The notes below the pieces were generated by a model. That model did not search any database, was not told the DNA's origin, and was given only the letters and a program-made list of their open reading frames with translations. A program made the position numbers and the translations under genes. A stretch of DNA of 64,000 nt from Nesterenkonia halophila (GTDB lineage: Bacteria > Actinomycetota > Actinomycetes > Actinomycetales > Micrococcaceae), in NCBI RefSeq assembly GCF_009467795.1, contig NZ_WIAX01000006.1:62001-126000 (forward strand), read 5' to 3'. Each line of letters begins with the position of its first letter. Positions within the stretch are counted from its first letter, which is position 1. Below, piece by piece: positions 36,395 through 45,122 of the stretch.

Positions 36395-36430
36395 GGGGCG
36401 CCGACGGGACAGTGCCCGTCGACGCCCCTC
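36393..36430. terminator. Terminator downstream of choline oxidase gene
   Basis: A 16-bp stem with one mismatch (36393-36408 with 36415-36430) and a 6-nt loop lies 28 nt beyond the choline oxidase stop, between it and the ABC operon. It is probably the end of the betT-betB-codA transcript. Confidence 0.65.
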
Positions 36431-36457
36431 AGATCGATCAGCTGTGCGCGGCGAGCC

Positions 36458-38032
36458 TCAGCGTGAGGCCTTGATCAGGTCCGCGCAGCGCTCGCCGATC
36501 ATCATCGTGGTGATGTTCGGATTCACCGTCGTCAGCTCCGGCATCACCGAGGCATCAGCCACACGCAGCCCGGTCACCCCCTTGACCCGCAGCTCGGGAT
36601 CCAGCGGGGACATGTCGTCCTCGACCGCGCCCATTCGCACTGTGCCGGCCGGGTGGTAGACGGTGTTGTGGGTCCGGGAGACGTAGTCGGCGATCTGCTC
36701 GTCGGTGACCACGTCCCTGCCCGGATAGAGCTCCTCGCCGGCCCACTCGGCCATCGCCGGCTGCGAGACGATCTCACGAGCCAGCTTGATGCCCTCGACC
36801 GCGACCCGCATGTCGTGGCCCTCGGCGTCGGTGAAGTACTTCGGGTCCACATGCGGCTTGTCCCGGTAGTCCCGCGACTGCAGCCGCACCGTCCCGCGCG
36901 ACTTCGCGTGGGTGATGTTCGGGGTCAGGCAGAAGGTGTTCTCACTGGTGGGGTAGCCCTGACGCAGCGTGTGCATGTCGAAGGGCACCGCACCGTAGTG
37001 CATCATCAGGTCCGGACGGCCCGGCTTGTCGGAGGCGCCGGTGCCCTCCTTGGTGTCGGCGAAGATGCCGATCTCCCACCACTGGTAGCCCTCCTCGATC
37101 ATCGGCTTCTTCGCGTCCCAGCCGATGACCGCCTCCGGGTGGTCCTGCAGGTGCTCGCCGACGCCGCGGGAGTCCACGCGGGAGGCGATGCCGTGCTCGG
37201 CCAGGTGCTCGGCCGGCCCGATCCCGGAGAGCATCAGCAGCTTCGGCGAGTCGATGGCACCGGCCGAGAGGACGATCTCCCGGGTCGCGGTGATCGTGTG
37301 GGCCTTGCCGAAGGCTCCGCCGACCGCCGAGAGCCCGACGGCGCGGTCGCCGTCGAAGAGGATCTCCTTCACCCAGGTGTCGGTGAGGATGGTCAGGTTC
37401 TCCCGGTCCAGGATCGGGTGCAGGTAGGAGACCGACGACGACGAACGCGTGCCGTCCTCTTTGCGGTTGACCTGGAAGAAGTTGGCGCCCTTGACCACGG
37501 TCTCGCCGGTGTTGAACTGCACCCGCGGGATGCCGGCCTCCTCGCAGGCGTCCAGCAGCGAGACGCCGCAGGGGTCGTGCGGCGGGATGGTCATCAGGTT
37601 CACCGGGCCGGTACGGCCATGGTGGTCGCCGGCGGCGTCGTTGGTCTCCAGACGCTGGTAGAGCGGGTAGGTGGCCTCGGCGTTCCAGCCCGCCGCGCCC
37701 ATGGACTCCCACTCGTCCAGGTCCTCCTTGGGCGCCCAGAAGGCGATGCAGGAGTTGTGCGACGAGCAGCCGCCGAGGACCTTGGCACGGGCGTGGCGCA
37801 TGAAGGAGTTGCCGTTCTGCTGCGGCTCGATGGGGTAGTCCCAGTCGTAGCCGGACTCGAGCAGCTCCATCCAGCGGTTCAGCCGCAGCACGACGTCCTT
37901 GTCGGCGTCGGTCGGGCCGGCCTCCAGCAGCGCGACGCTGACATCGGAGTCCTCGCTCAGCCGCGCGGCCACCGCCGCGCCGGCGGAGCCGCCGCCGACG
38001 ACGACGTAGTCGAAGGTGGTGTTCTCAGTCAT
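36458..38032 (-). CDS. codA: Choline oxidase (GMC flavoprotein)
   Basis: A 524-residue GMC-family enzyme. It has the FAD motif [20 protein letters not shown] and closely follows the Arthrobacter globiformis choline oxidase as I recall it, for example [18 protein letters not shown] and [10 protein letters not shown]. The residues important in that enzyme are all present: His92 in GGCSSHNSC (equivalent to the covalent-FAD His99), Ser94, Glu300 (Glu312), His345 (His351), Val458-Tyr-His460 (His466) and Asn504 (Asn510). It should oxidise choline through betaine aldehyde to glycine betaine, making hydrogen peroxide. Automated annotation may call it BetA. The ATG has AGGAGAG upstream, 14 nt after the betB stop. 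Confidence 0.9.
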   Translation of the reverse strand: MTENTTFDYVVVGGGSAGAAVAARLSEDSDVSVALLEAGPTDADKDVVLRLNRWMELLESGYDWDYPIEPQQNGNSFMRHARAKVLGGCSSHNSCIAFWAPKEDLDEWESMGAAGWNAEATYPLYQRLETNDAAGDHHGRTGPVNLMTIPPHDPCGVSLLDACEEAGIPRVQFNTGETVVKGANFFQVNRKEDGTRSSSSVSYLHPILDRENLTILTDTWVKEILFDGDRAVGLSAVGGAFGKAHTITATREIVLSAGAIDSPKLLMLSGIGPAEHLAEHGIASRVDSRGVGEHLQDHPEAVIGWDAKKPMIEEGYQWWEIGIFADTKEGTGASDKPGRPDLMMHYGAVPFDMHTLRQGYPTSENTFCLTPNITHAKSRGTVRLQSRDYRDKPHVDPKYFTDAEGHDMRVAVEGIKLAREIVSQPAMAEWAGEELYPGRDVVTDEQIADYVSRTHNTVYHPAGTVRMGAVEDDMSPLDPELRVKGVTGLRVADASVMPELTTVNPNITTMMIGERCADLIKASR

Positions 38033-38046
38033 TCTCTCTCCTGTCC

Positions 38047-39528
38047 TCACTTCTCCGGCATCGAGAACCAGCCGCTGACCGCCGGTTCGGTGTTCTGATA
38101 GATGTGCTTGGTCTCGCGGTACTCCTCCAGGCCGCCCAGGCCGAGCTCGCGGCCGATGCCGGACTGCTTGAAGCCGCCCCACTCCGCCTGCGGCAGGTAG
38201 GGGTGGTAGTCGTTGATCCAGATGGTGCCGTGGCGCAGCTTCGACGACACCCGGTGGGCGGTGCCGGCGTCGGAGGTCCACACCGCTCCGGCCAGCCCGT
38301 AGTGGGTGTCGTTGGCAGTGGCGACGGCCTCCTGTTCGGTGGAGAAGGTCTCCACGGTGATCACCGGGCCGAAGGCCTCCTCGACGACGACGCTCATCCC
38401 GCGGGTGACCTGGTCGAGGACGGTCGGGGCGTAGAAGCAGCCCTCCTTCAGCTCCTCGCCGCCCCAGTGGCCGCCGGTGCGCAGCCGCGCACCCTCGGCG
38501 ACGCCCTGCTCGACGTAGCGGGTGACTTTGTCCCGGTGCTCGGCCGAGATCAGCGGGCCGGTCTCGGCGGTCTCGTCGAACGGGCCGCCCATGCGGATGT
38601 TCTCGGCGCGGCGGACCAGCTCGTCGACGAACTTCTCCGCGATGGTGTCCTGGACGATCAGCCGGCTGCCCGCCGAGCAGACCAGGCCGGAGTCCAGGAA
38701 GCCGGCGTTGAGGGCGTTGTCGACCGCGGCGTCGAAGTCGGCGTCGGCGAAGACCACGTTGGGGTTCTTGCCGCCGAGCTCCAGGGCGATCTTCTTGACC
38801 GTCTCGGAGGCGGCCGCGGCGATCTTCCGTCCGGTGACCAGACCGCCGGTGAAGGAGATCAGGTCGACGTCCGGATGCGAGGACAGCGGCGCACCGGCGG
38901 TAGCGCCGGCGCCGAGGACCAGGTTGGCCACCCCGGCCGGCAGACCCAGGGTGTCGAGGACGTCCATGATCAGGATCGCAGTGTGCGGTGTCAGCTCGGC
39001 CGGCTTGAGCACCAGCGAGTTGCCGGCCGCCAGCGCCGGGGCGATCTTCCAGGCGGCCTGCAGCAGAGGGAAGTTCCACGGGGTGATCATCCCGCAGACG
39101 CCCACCGGCTCGTGGACGACCTTGGAGACGACCGTCGGGTCGCCGGCGTCGACGATGCGGCCGGCGTCAGCGTCGGCGAGCTTCCCGAAGTGGCGGAAGC
39201 AGCCGATGATGTCGTCCATGTCGATCTGGGCCTCGACGAAGCGCTTGCCGGTGTCGAGGGCCTCGGCGCGGGCGAACTCGTCCTTGCGCTCGGTGATGGC
39301 GTCGGCGACCTTCATCACCAGCGCGCCGCGCTCGGCGGCCGGGGTATCGACCCAGACTCGGGACTCGAAGGCGTTCTTGGCCGCGGCGATGGCCTTGAGG
39401 GTGTCGGCCTCGCCGGCCTCGGCGACGAGGCCGACCTCGGAGCCGTCGGCGGGGCAGGTGATGGTGCGGGTCGCGCCGGACTCGGCCGGTACCCACCGGC
39501 CGTCGATGTACAGGGTCTCTGCGGTCAT
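38047..39528 (-). CDS. betB: Betaine-aldehyde dehydrogenase
   Basis: A 493-residue NAD(P)-dependent aldehyde dehydrogenase. Catalytic residues are Asn152 (TPWNFP), Glu250 (ALELGGKNP) and Cys284 ([10 protein letters not shown]). Placed between the choline carrier and choline oxidase genes, it should oxidise betaine aldehyde to glycine betaine, giving osmoprotection. The start at 39528 ([10 protein letters not shown]) has GAGGAG 8 nt upstream; the earlier in-frame ATG is less likely. The gene lies 34 nt after betT and 14 nt before codA on the same strand. Confidence 0.92.
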   Translation of the reverse strand: MTAETLYIDGRWVPAESGATRTITCPADGSEVGLVAEAGEADTLKAIAAAKNAFESRVWVDTPAAERGALVMKVADAITERKDEFARAEALDTGKRFVEAQIDMDDIIGCFRHFGKLADADAGRIVDAGDPTVVSKVVHEPVGVCGMITPWNFPLLQAAWKIAPALAAGNSLVLKPAELTPHTAILIMDVLDTLGLPAGVANLVLGAGATAGAPLSSHPDVDLISFTGGLVTGRKIAAAASETVKKIALELGGKNPNVVFADADFDAAVDNALNAGFLDSGLVCSAGSRLIVQDTIAEKFVDELVRRAENIRMGGPFDETAETGPLISAEHRDKVTRYVEQGVAEGARLRTGGHWGGEELKEGCFYAPTVLDQVTRGMSVVVEEAFGPVITVETFSTEQEAVATANDTHYGLAGAVWTSDAGTAHRVSSKLRHGTIWINDYHPYLPQAEWGGFKQSGIGRELGLGGLEEYRETKHIYQNTEPAVSGWFSMPEK

Positions 39529-39562
39529 GGGGCTCTCCTCGTGATCGGTGATGTCGGGGTGG

Positions 39563-41719
39563 TCACTCGGACGGACGGCTGCGGTCATGGTCCCAGTCGT
39601 CGGGGACGGCCTCGGTGTTCAGCGCCACGAGCTGGCCGCCGTCCTGGTCGCTCATGTGCAGCACCGCGAGGTGGCGCTCATAGGAGTCCAGCACATCGGC
39701 GATGACCTGCTCCTTGTTGCAGCCGAAGATGTCGCGGCCGGAGGATCCGGTCGTGGAGAAGATCTCCACGCGGAAGAAGTTCTCCTCGGCCGAGCGGAAC
39801 CGCATCGCGAAATGCGGCACGGCGTACTCCACCGGGTAGGCCTGGTACTTGAAGAGCGGGTGGCCGTCGAACTCCACGTGGAGGTCGATCTGCGGCAGGT
39901 CCGTGTCCGGGACGGTGCCCCGGGCGCAGTAGACCTGCACGCCCTGCTCCTCGAGTTCGGCGGCGACCTCCTCGATGGCCGGGGCGGCGGTGGACTCCAT
40001 GAACTCCGTGACCTCGTCGGCCGTGGGGTAGTGCATGTCGCGGGCCAGGCGCCGGCGCCAGCGGCCGCCGGCCGAGCTGCCGTCCATGATCCGCTCGGAG
40101 AGGGCCGTCGGCAGGGCCGCGCGCATCGAGTCGGCCGAGTACTTCTCCTGGCGCAGGGTCCGCCAGACGCTGGCCATGAGCATGTACAGCACGATGGACA
40201 GCGGCACGCCGATGATCACCGCGGCCATCTGCAGCGAGTAGACGCCGTCGAGGATGAGCATCACCAGCGTCAGCGCGCCGATGATCACGCTCCAGACGAT
40301 GCGCAGCCACGGGGGCCCGTCGGAGTCGGCGGTCTTGGTGTTCGAGGTGAAGTTGGCCAGCACCAGCGCGCCGGAGTCGGCCGAGGTGACGTAGAACAGC
40401 AGCCCGACGACGACCGAGACGCCGATGACGAAGGTGGCCCCGGGGAACTGGTTGATCAGCTCGTAGAAGCCGGCGCCCTCGGCGTCCTCGGCGGCGGCGG
40501 CGAAGTCGGCGTCGCCGCCCATGATCCGGAAGACGGTGGCGTTGCCGAAGATCGAGATCCACAGCGCGTTGAAGGCGAACGGCACCAGCAGCACGCCGAT
40601 GATGAACTGGCGCAGCGTGCGGCCGCGGGAGATGCGGGCCAGGAACAGGCCGACGAACAGCGCCCAGGCCATCCACCAGGTCCAGAAGAAGATGGTCCAC
40701 CACTCGAGCCAGCCCTCCTGGGCCCAGGCATCGGTGGTGTTGTAGGCGAAGGTGTCCATCAGCATGCTCGGGGCCTGCACGAAGGAGTCGCCGATGTTCT
40801 TCACCAGGGCGTTGAGCAGCCGCGCGGTCTCGCCGGAGATCAGGACGTAGAACATCATGATGATGGCCACGACCACGTTCAGCTCGGCCAGCCGGCGGAT
40901 GCCCTTGTCGACGCCGGACACGGTGGAGAAGGTGACGACGACGGCGGCCAACACGATCAGCGCGGCCTGCACGCCGGTGGTGGCCTCGATCCCGAACAGG
41001 TGGTTCAGGCCGTAGGAGAGGAAGACGACGCCGATGCCGAGGCTGGTCGCGATGCCGAAGATGGTCCCCAGCACTGCGGCGACCTGCACGCTGGTTCCGG
41101 CTGCTCCTTCGGCGCGCTTGCCGATGATCGGGTAGAGCGCCGAGCGGATGCTCAGCGGCAGGTGGTGGCGGTAGGCGAAGAGGCCGAAGGCCATGCCGGT
41201 CAGCGCGTACATCGCCCATCCCGGGAAGCCGTAGTGGAACATCGTCCAGATGGCCGCGTCGCCGGCGGCCTCCATGGACTCGGGGCTCGTGCCGGGGCCG
41301 ACGCGGTAGTTGGCGGCCGGCCCGATGACCGAGAAATACATCAGGTCGACGCCGATGCCGGCGGCGAAGAGCATCGAGGCCCAGGTGAAAAGGTTGAACT
41401 TCGGTTTCGCGTGGTCCGGGCCGAGCTTGGTGTTGCCGACCCTGGAGAACGCGACGATCAGCACGAAGATCAGGATGATCGCGGCGGTCAGGATGAAGTA
41501 CCAGCCCAGGTTGCCGCTGAGCCAGGTGAAGGCGCTCTCGAGGGTGTTGTAGGCCGTGGTCGGCGCGAGGGCGGCCCACAGGGTGAAGGCGACGATGATG
41601 GCCGCGGAGATGATGAACACCGGCCAGTTGACACTGGCTGACTTGGGACTCTCGCGACGTCGACCGCCGCCTCCGGTCTGCGCAGCCGGCGGCTGCGGAT
41701 GATCCGTGGCGGATGGCAT
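39563..41719 (-). CDS. betT: BCCT-family choline transporter
   Basis: A 718-residue sodium- or proton-coupled carrier with twelve helices. GIGVDLMYFSVIGPAANY matches the BetT (choline) branch better than the BetP (betaine) branch, and WTIFFWTWWMAWALFVGLFL is the conserved aromatic helix. A cytoplasmic C-terminal domain of about 180 residues follows the last helix, as in high-affinity BetT proteins whose activity responds to osmotic strength. It heads the operon that brings choline in and oxidises it to betaine. The ATG at 41719 has GGAGGAAGG upstream. Confidence 0.92.
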   Translation of the reverse strand: MPSATDHPQPPAAQTGGGGRRRESPKSASVNWPVFIISAAIIVAFTLWAALAPTTAYNTLESAFTWLSGNLGWYFILTAAIILIFVLIVAFSRVGNTKLGPDHAKPKFNLFTWASMLFAAGIGVDLMYFSVIGPAANYRVGPGTSPESMEAAGDAAIWTMFHYGFPGWAMYALTGMAFGLFAYRHHLPLSIRSALYPIIGKRAEGAAGTSVQVAAVLGTIFGIATSLGIGVVFLSYGLNHLFGIEATTGVQAALIVLAAVVVTFSTVSGVDKGIRRLAELNVVVAIIMMFYVLISGETARLLNALVKNIGDSFVQAPSMLMDTFAYNTTDAWAQEGWLEWWTIFFWTWWMAWALFVGLFLARISRGRTLRQFIIGVLLVPFAFNALWISIFGNATVFRIMGGDADFAAAAEDAEGAGFYELINQFPGATFVIGVSVVVGLLFYVTSADSGALVLANFTSNTKTADSDGPPWLRIVWSVIIGALTLVMLILDGVYSLQMAAVIIGVPLSIVLYMLMASVWRTLRQEKYSADSMRAALPTALSERIMDGSSAGGRWRRRLARDMHYPTADEVTEFMESTAAPAIEEVAAELEEQGVQVYCARGTVPDTDLPQIDLHVEFDGHPLFKYQAYPVEYAVPHFAMRFRSAEENFFRVEIFSTTGSSGRDIFGCNKEQVIADVLDSYERHLAVLHMSDQDGGQLVALNTEAVPDDWDHDRSRPSE

Positions 41720-41930
41720 GTGAAATTGTCCTTCCTCCGGTGCGATGACCTCATCAGTGCGTGTAGTACTCAGGAGTTCCGTGATCGATGTCTCACCCCG
41801 CCCATACTGCAGGGTGAACCTGCTGGATCCTAGCCAATTCGGCCGAGCGGCCGATGCGGAGTGACGCTCATCGCGGTGAACCGGGGGCGGAGTCGCTTCC
41901 CGCGCGCAGAGCGCGATAGGTTGGGTGACC
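41720..41930. promoter_or_regulatory. Divergent betT-ychF intergenic region
   Basis: This 211-nt region must hold the promoters of the betaine operon (minus) and ychF (plus). GCAGGGTGAACCTGC at 41809-41823 is a 15-bp inverted repeat with 5-bp arms, in position to be an operator upstream of betT; no BetI-type regulator gene is nearby. A second inverted repeat with CGGCC/GGCCG arms lies near 41840-41853. TAGGTT at 41917-41922 is 8 nt before the chosen ychF GTG. Confidence 0.35.
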
Positions 41931-43016
41931 GTGGCACTGACTATCGGAATCGTGGGACTGCCGAACGTGGGCAAGTCCACACTCTTCAACGCGCTGACCC
42001 GCCAGACCATCCTCGCGGCGAACTACCCGTTCGCCACGATCGAGCCCAATGTCGGGGTCGTCGACCTGCCCGACCAGCGGCTGGGCACGCTCGCCGAGAT
42101 GTACGACTCGGAGCGGATCCTGCCGGCGACCGTCTCGTTCGTCGACATCGCCGGCATCGTCAAGGGCGCCTCCGAGGGGGAGGGGCTGGGCAACCAGTTC
42201 CTGGCCAATATCCGCGAGGCCCATGCGATCGCCCAGGTGGTGCGCGCCTTCGAGGACGACAACGTCGTCCACGTCGACGGCGACGTGGACCCGACCTCGG
42301 ATATGGAGACGATCAACACCGAGCTGGTGCTGGCGGATCTGCAGACGCTGGAGAACGCGATCCCCAAGCTGGAGAAGCAGGTCAAGGGCAAGAAGGCCGA
42401 CCAGGCCCAGCTCGACGCCTACCTCGCCGCCCAGACGGTCGCCGAGCGCGGCGAGACCATCTTCTCCGCGCTGTCCTCCGGAGAGCTCGACGACGAGCAC
42501 CTCGGCCAGCTGAACCTGCTGACGGCGAAGCCCTTCATCTACGTGTTCAACTGCGACGAGACGGTGCTGGGCTCCGCGGAGAAGCAGCAGGAGCTGGCCG
42601 ACCTGGTCGCCCCGGCCCAGGCGGTGTTCCTCGACGCGAAGCTCGAGGCCGACCTGGTGGAGCTCTCCGAGGAGGAGGCCCGCGAGATGCTCGAGATGAA
42701 CGGCCAGGACGAGTCCGGCCTGTCGCAGCTCGCCCGCGTCGGCTTCGACACGCTGGGACTGCAGACCTACCTGACCGCCGGGCCCAAGGAGGCCCGCGCC
42801 TGGACGATCAACAAGGGCGACACCGCCCCGCAGGCTGCCGGCGTGATCCACACTGACTTCCAGCGCGGCTTCATCAAGGCCGAGATCGTCTCCTACGCGG
42901 ATCTCATCACCGCCGGCTCGATGGCCACGGCCAAGTCAAACGGCAAGGTGCGCCTGGAGGGCAAGGACTACGTCATGAAGGACGGCGACGTGGTCGACTT
43001 CAAGTTCAACGTGTGA
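41931..43016 (+). CDS. ychF: Redox-regulated ATPase YchF
   Basis: A 361-residue OBG-family P-loop protein. G1 is GLPNVGKST, G3 DIAGIVKGASEGEGLGNQFL, and the G4 position reads FNCDE instead of NKxD, which is why YchF binds ATP rather than GTP. The C-terminal TGS domain ends KDGDVVDFKFNV. It associates with ribosomes and modulates stress translation. The GTG at 41931 (VALTIGIVGLPN) gives the usual short N-terminus; the GTG at 41925 is an alternative. Secure. Confidence 0.96.
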   Translation: MALTIGIVGLPNVGKSTLFNALTRQTILAANYPFATIEPNVGVVDLPDQRLGTLAEMYDSERILPATVSFVDIAGIVKGASEGEGLGNQFLANIREAHAIAQVVRAFEDDNVVHVDGDVDPTSDMETINTELVLADLQTLENAIPKLEKQVKGKKADQAQLDAYLAAQTVAERGETIFSALSSGELDDEHLGQLNLLTAKPFIYVFNCDETVLGSAEKQQELADLVAPAQAVFLDAKLEADLVELSEEEAREMLEMNGQDESGLSQLARVGFDTLGLQTYLTAGPKEARAWTINKGDTAPQAAGVIHTDFQRGFIKAEIVSYADLITAGSMATAKSNGKVRLEGKDYVMKDGDVVDFKFNV

Positions 43017-43836
43017 GAGATGCCCTGACTCTTCCAGCGGTGGGGAGATATCCGCCTGTGCCTGAAGAGGCTTGCGTCTCAGCTGAAGCGCTGGATGCGC
43101 TCCGATGGGGCAGGGGCGGCTTCATCGGAAGCGCCGGGGCGTCCCGACATTCTCCAGGGGCACGAACGCGTGCTCTGATCGTGGTGACGTATGGCCTTGT
43201 CCCCGTCCTGCATGGTCGCTTCGACGACATCGATGGTGCGGATCACATGTTCCTCCATCCCTCGTGGACTGGGCGCCGTGCGGGGGAGAGCAGGTGTGCC
43301 TGATCGATATCCAGCTGCTCGTCGTCGGGTCCGAGCCTCGACAGAAGTTGTCGAGGATCGTCTCCGAGGCGGTGTCGGCGGCTCGATCGTCTCCGTGAGC
43401 GTGACCTGCCCCGGGCCCGAGGGGGACGAGCAGAGAAAACCTTCACCCGTCGTCGCGATGGTCACAGCGCCGCGCGTCGATGCGTTGATCGGGGGAGCGC
43501 CTGTCCGAGGGCCTCGACGTTGAAGCGCGCGTTCGAGGCCACAGGTTTCAGGGCCGGGGGTGCGGTGTCGACGGTGACCCATGCTGCGCCGGCACGGTCA
43601 GCCCGTGGGCCGGGGCTCGGCGCCTAGCCCGAGAGTTTCCCCTGACTCATTCCATGACAGCGTCGTGCGGGAAGTCACAGCTCGCAGCCACAGTCGTGTT
43701 CGCCCTGTCACGCCTGATCCCGGCGGTGGCACTGGGAACATGGGCTCCACGCGTGGAGTGGTCTCCGCCAGGCAGGGGAGGACAGTCTGGCGCTGCATTC
43801 TGCAACTGCCCTCTTTTGCGCGGCATGCACAGGCTG
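43017..43836. other. 820-nt region without a convincing gene
   Basis: This stretch is less G+C-rich than the flanks on the left. On the minus strand two frames look partly coding and join only through a frameshift near 43255: LGDDPRQLLSRLGPDDEQLD (about 43300-43400) and EEHVIRTIDVVEATMQDGDK (about 43190-43250). I cannot identify them; they may be a decayed gene. Nothing else supportable is visible. It forms the left flank of a possible genomic island. Confidence 0.3.
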
Positions 43837-43866
43837 TTGTCCGGCACACACATTCTGTGCCAGTCT
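43837..43866 (+). promoter_or_regulatory. Promoter of the acyltransferase gene with embedded operator
   Basis: TTGTCC (43837-43842) and CAGTCT (43861-43866) are 18 bp apart, and the -10 box ends 7 nt before the ATG at 43874, suggesting a leaderless mRNA. The spacer is almost filled by an inverted repeat with arms GGCACA and TGTGCC (43843-43861), well placed to bind a repressor. Confidence 0.5.
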
Positions 43867-43873
43867 GTTCGGC

Positions 43874-45067
43874 ATGAGTCCCGTGGGCCCGCCGGAGCAC
43901 GAGAGGGTGGCGATCGTGCCCGCAGCAGGGGGTCGTCCGCCGCGCCGTGCGTCCCTGGACCCGTGGCATCGCGCTGTGGCGTCGGCCATGCGACGAGCCG
44001 TTTTCGGTCCTGTTCGCCGGGGTGGCACGGACCCAGGTCCGCGGCGTCGTCCGCGCCTCATCATCGCCAGCCATCGCAACGGGGCGGCTGACGGCAGCGT
44101 CGTCCTGTCCGCATTCCCGTACGCACAGCACCTGGTCTCGAAGCAGCTGATGCGTGGGCCCCTGCGTGCCCTCTTCACCGGCATTCCGGTCATCCGCGCC
44201 AAGGATGTGGAGCGCTATGGCATGGATCCGTCGGGAGTCGCCGACCCCGTCACCGCGGGGGGCGACCACCTGACCGCAGGCGGGGACCTCGTGATCTTCC
44301 CCGAGGGCACCAGCGAATGGCGCCATGCTCCCGGTTCCTACCGGCGGGGTGCCGCGAAGATCTGGTGCCGTCTGCGCGAGGCAGGCGTCGAGGTCGACGT
44401 GATCCCCGTGGGTCACTTCTACGCGGCTCCGGAACGCTACGGCTCGATCGCGGAACTGTGGCTGGGACCGGCCGTCGACCTCCCGGACACCGTTGAAGGA
44501 CCGCACCTCGAGTGGGAGAACCAGGTGCACGCGCTATTGTCCGAGGCACTCGACGCCGTGTCCGTGAACTGTCCGGACCCGTCGACATTCGACGACGTCC
44601 AATTCCGCGCCGCGGCCCGAGCGCGCGCCGGCGAATCCTTCGCCGCCGCGTTCCTGGACGAGCAGCGCGCGGCGACCTCCTCGCCGAGTCCGGCGGTCAC
44701 AGAAGAGGCGCCTGCCGGGCCGTGGCATCGGGCGCGGACCCCCGTCACCGCGGAGCCCGTCAGTCCGTGGCCCCGTCGCGCCGGTCTGGTGCTCCACTGG
44801 CCGGTGGCCCCCGTGCTGTGGGTCGCCGGGCGGGTGGGACGGAAGGCGGATGCGCGGAACACGGTGACATTCTTCCGGATGCTCGGAGGCAGCGGCGCCG
44901 CAGTCCTCTGGGCACTGATCCTCGCCGTCGCGGCGGTATGGGCGACGTCGACCGGTTCTGGAACCGCTGTCGCGGCCCTCGCCGGCGCGGGGCTGCTGAG
45001 CCTCGTGGCCGGGCGTGCACTTGTGCGGGCCCGCCGCTGGCAGCCGAACACGGCACCGCTGGCTTGA
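43874..45067 (+). CDS. PlsC-like acyltransferase with C-terminal membrane helices
   Basis: A 397-residue protein. The first 250 residues resemble 1-acyl-glycerol-3-phosphate acyltransferases: LIIASHRNGAADG at the catalytic position, IRAKDVERYG, then VIFPEGTSEW (the FPEGT motif). The catalytic pair is spaced H-x5-D (His67/Asp73) instead of the usual H-x4-D. The C-terminus adds two or three membrane helices at about 300-385. It may acylate a lipid or glycolipid. Its mRNA should also carry the rifampin-phosphotransferase-like gene 55 nt downstream. The base composition is lower in G+C than typical genes of the window. Confidence 0.75.
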   Translation: MSPVGPPEHERVAIVPAAGGRPPRRASLDPWHRAVASAMRRAVFGPVRRGGTDPGPRRRPRLIIASHRNGAADGSVVLSAFPYAQHLVSKQLMRGPLRALFTGIPVIRAKDVERYGMDPSGVADPVTAGGDHLTAGGDLVIFPEGTSEWRHAPGSYRRGAAKIWCRLREAGVEVDVIPVGHFYAAPERYGSIAELWLGPAVDLPDTVEGPHLEWENQVHALLSEALDAVSVNCPDPSTFDDVQFRAAARARAGESFAAAFLDEQRAATSSPSPAVTEEAPAGPWHRARTPVTAEPVSPWPRRAGLVLHWPVAPVLWVAGRVGRKADARNTVTFFRMLGGSGAAVLWALILAVAAVWATSTGSGTAVAALAGAGLLSLVAGRALVRARRWQPNTAPLA

Positions 45068-45122
45068 GACCCCATCCTTCTCTCCCTCGTCCGAACCATC
45101 ACCAGCAGCAGAAGAGGTCCGC

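Noticed and set aside
43079-43582. 167-codon minus-strand open frame
   Set aside because: Its upstream two-thirds has non-coding composition; only a short part looks coding, so I list it as a possible remnant instead of a gene.
43017-45122. Rifamycin-associated element upstream of the Rph-like gene
   Set aside because: I looked for the 19-bp element known upstream of actinobacterial rifamycin-inactivation genes and saw no convincing match.
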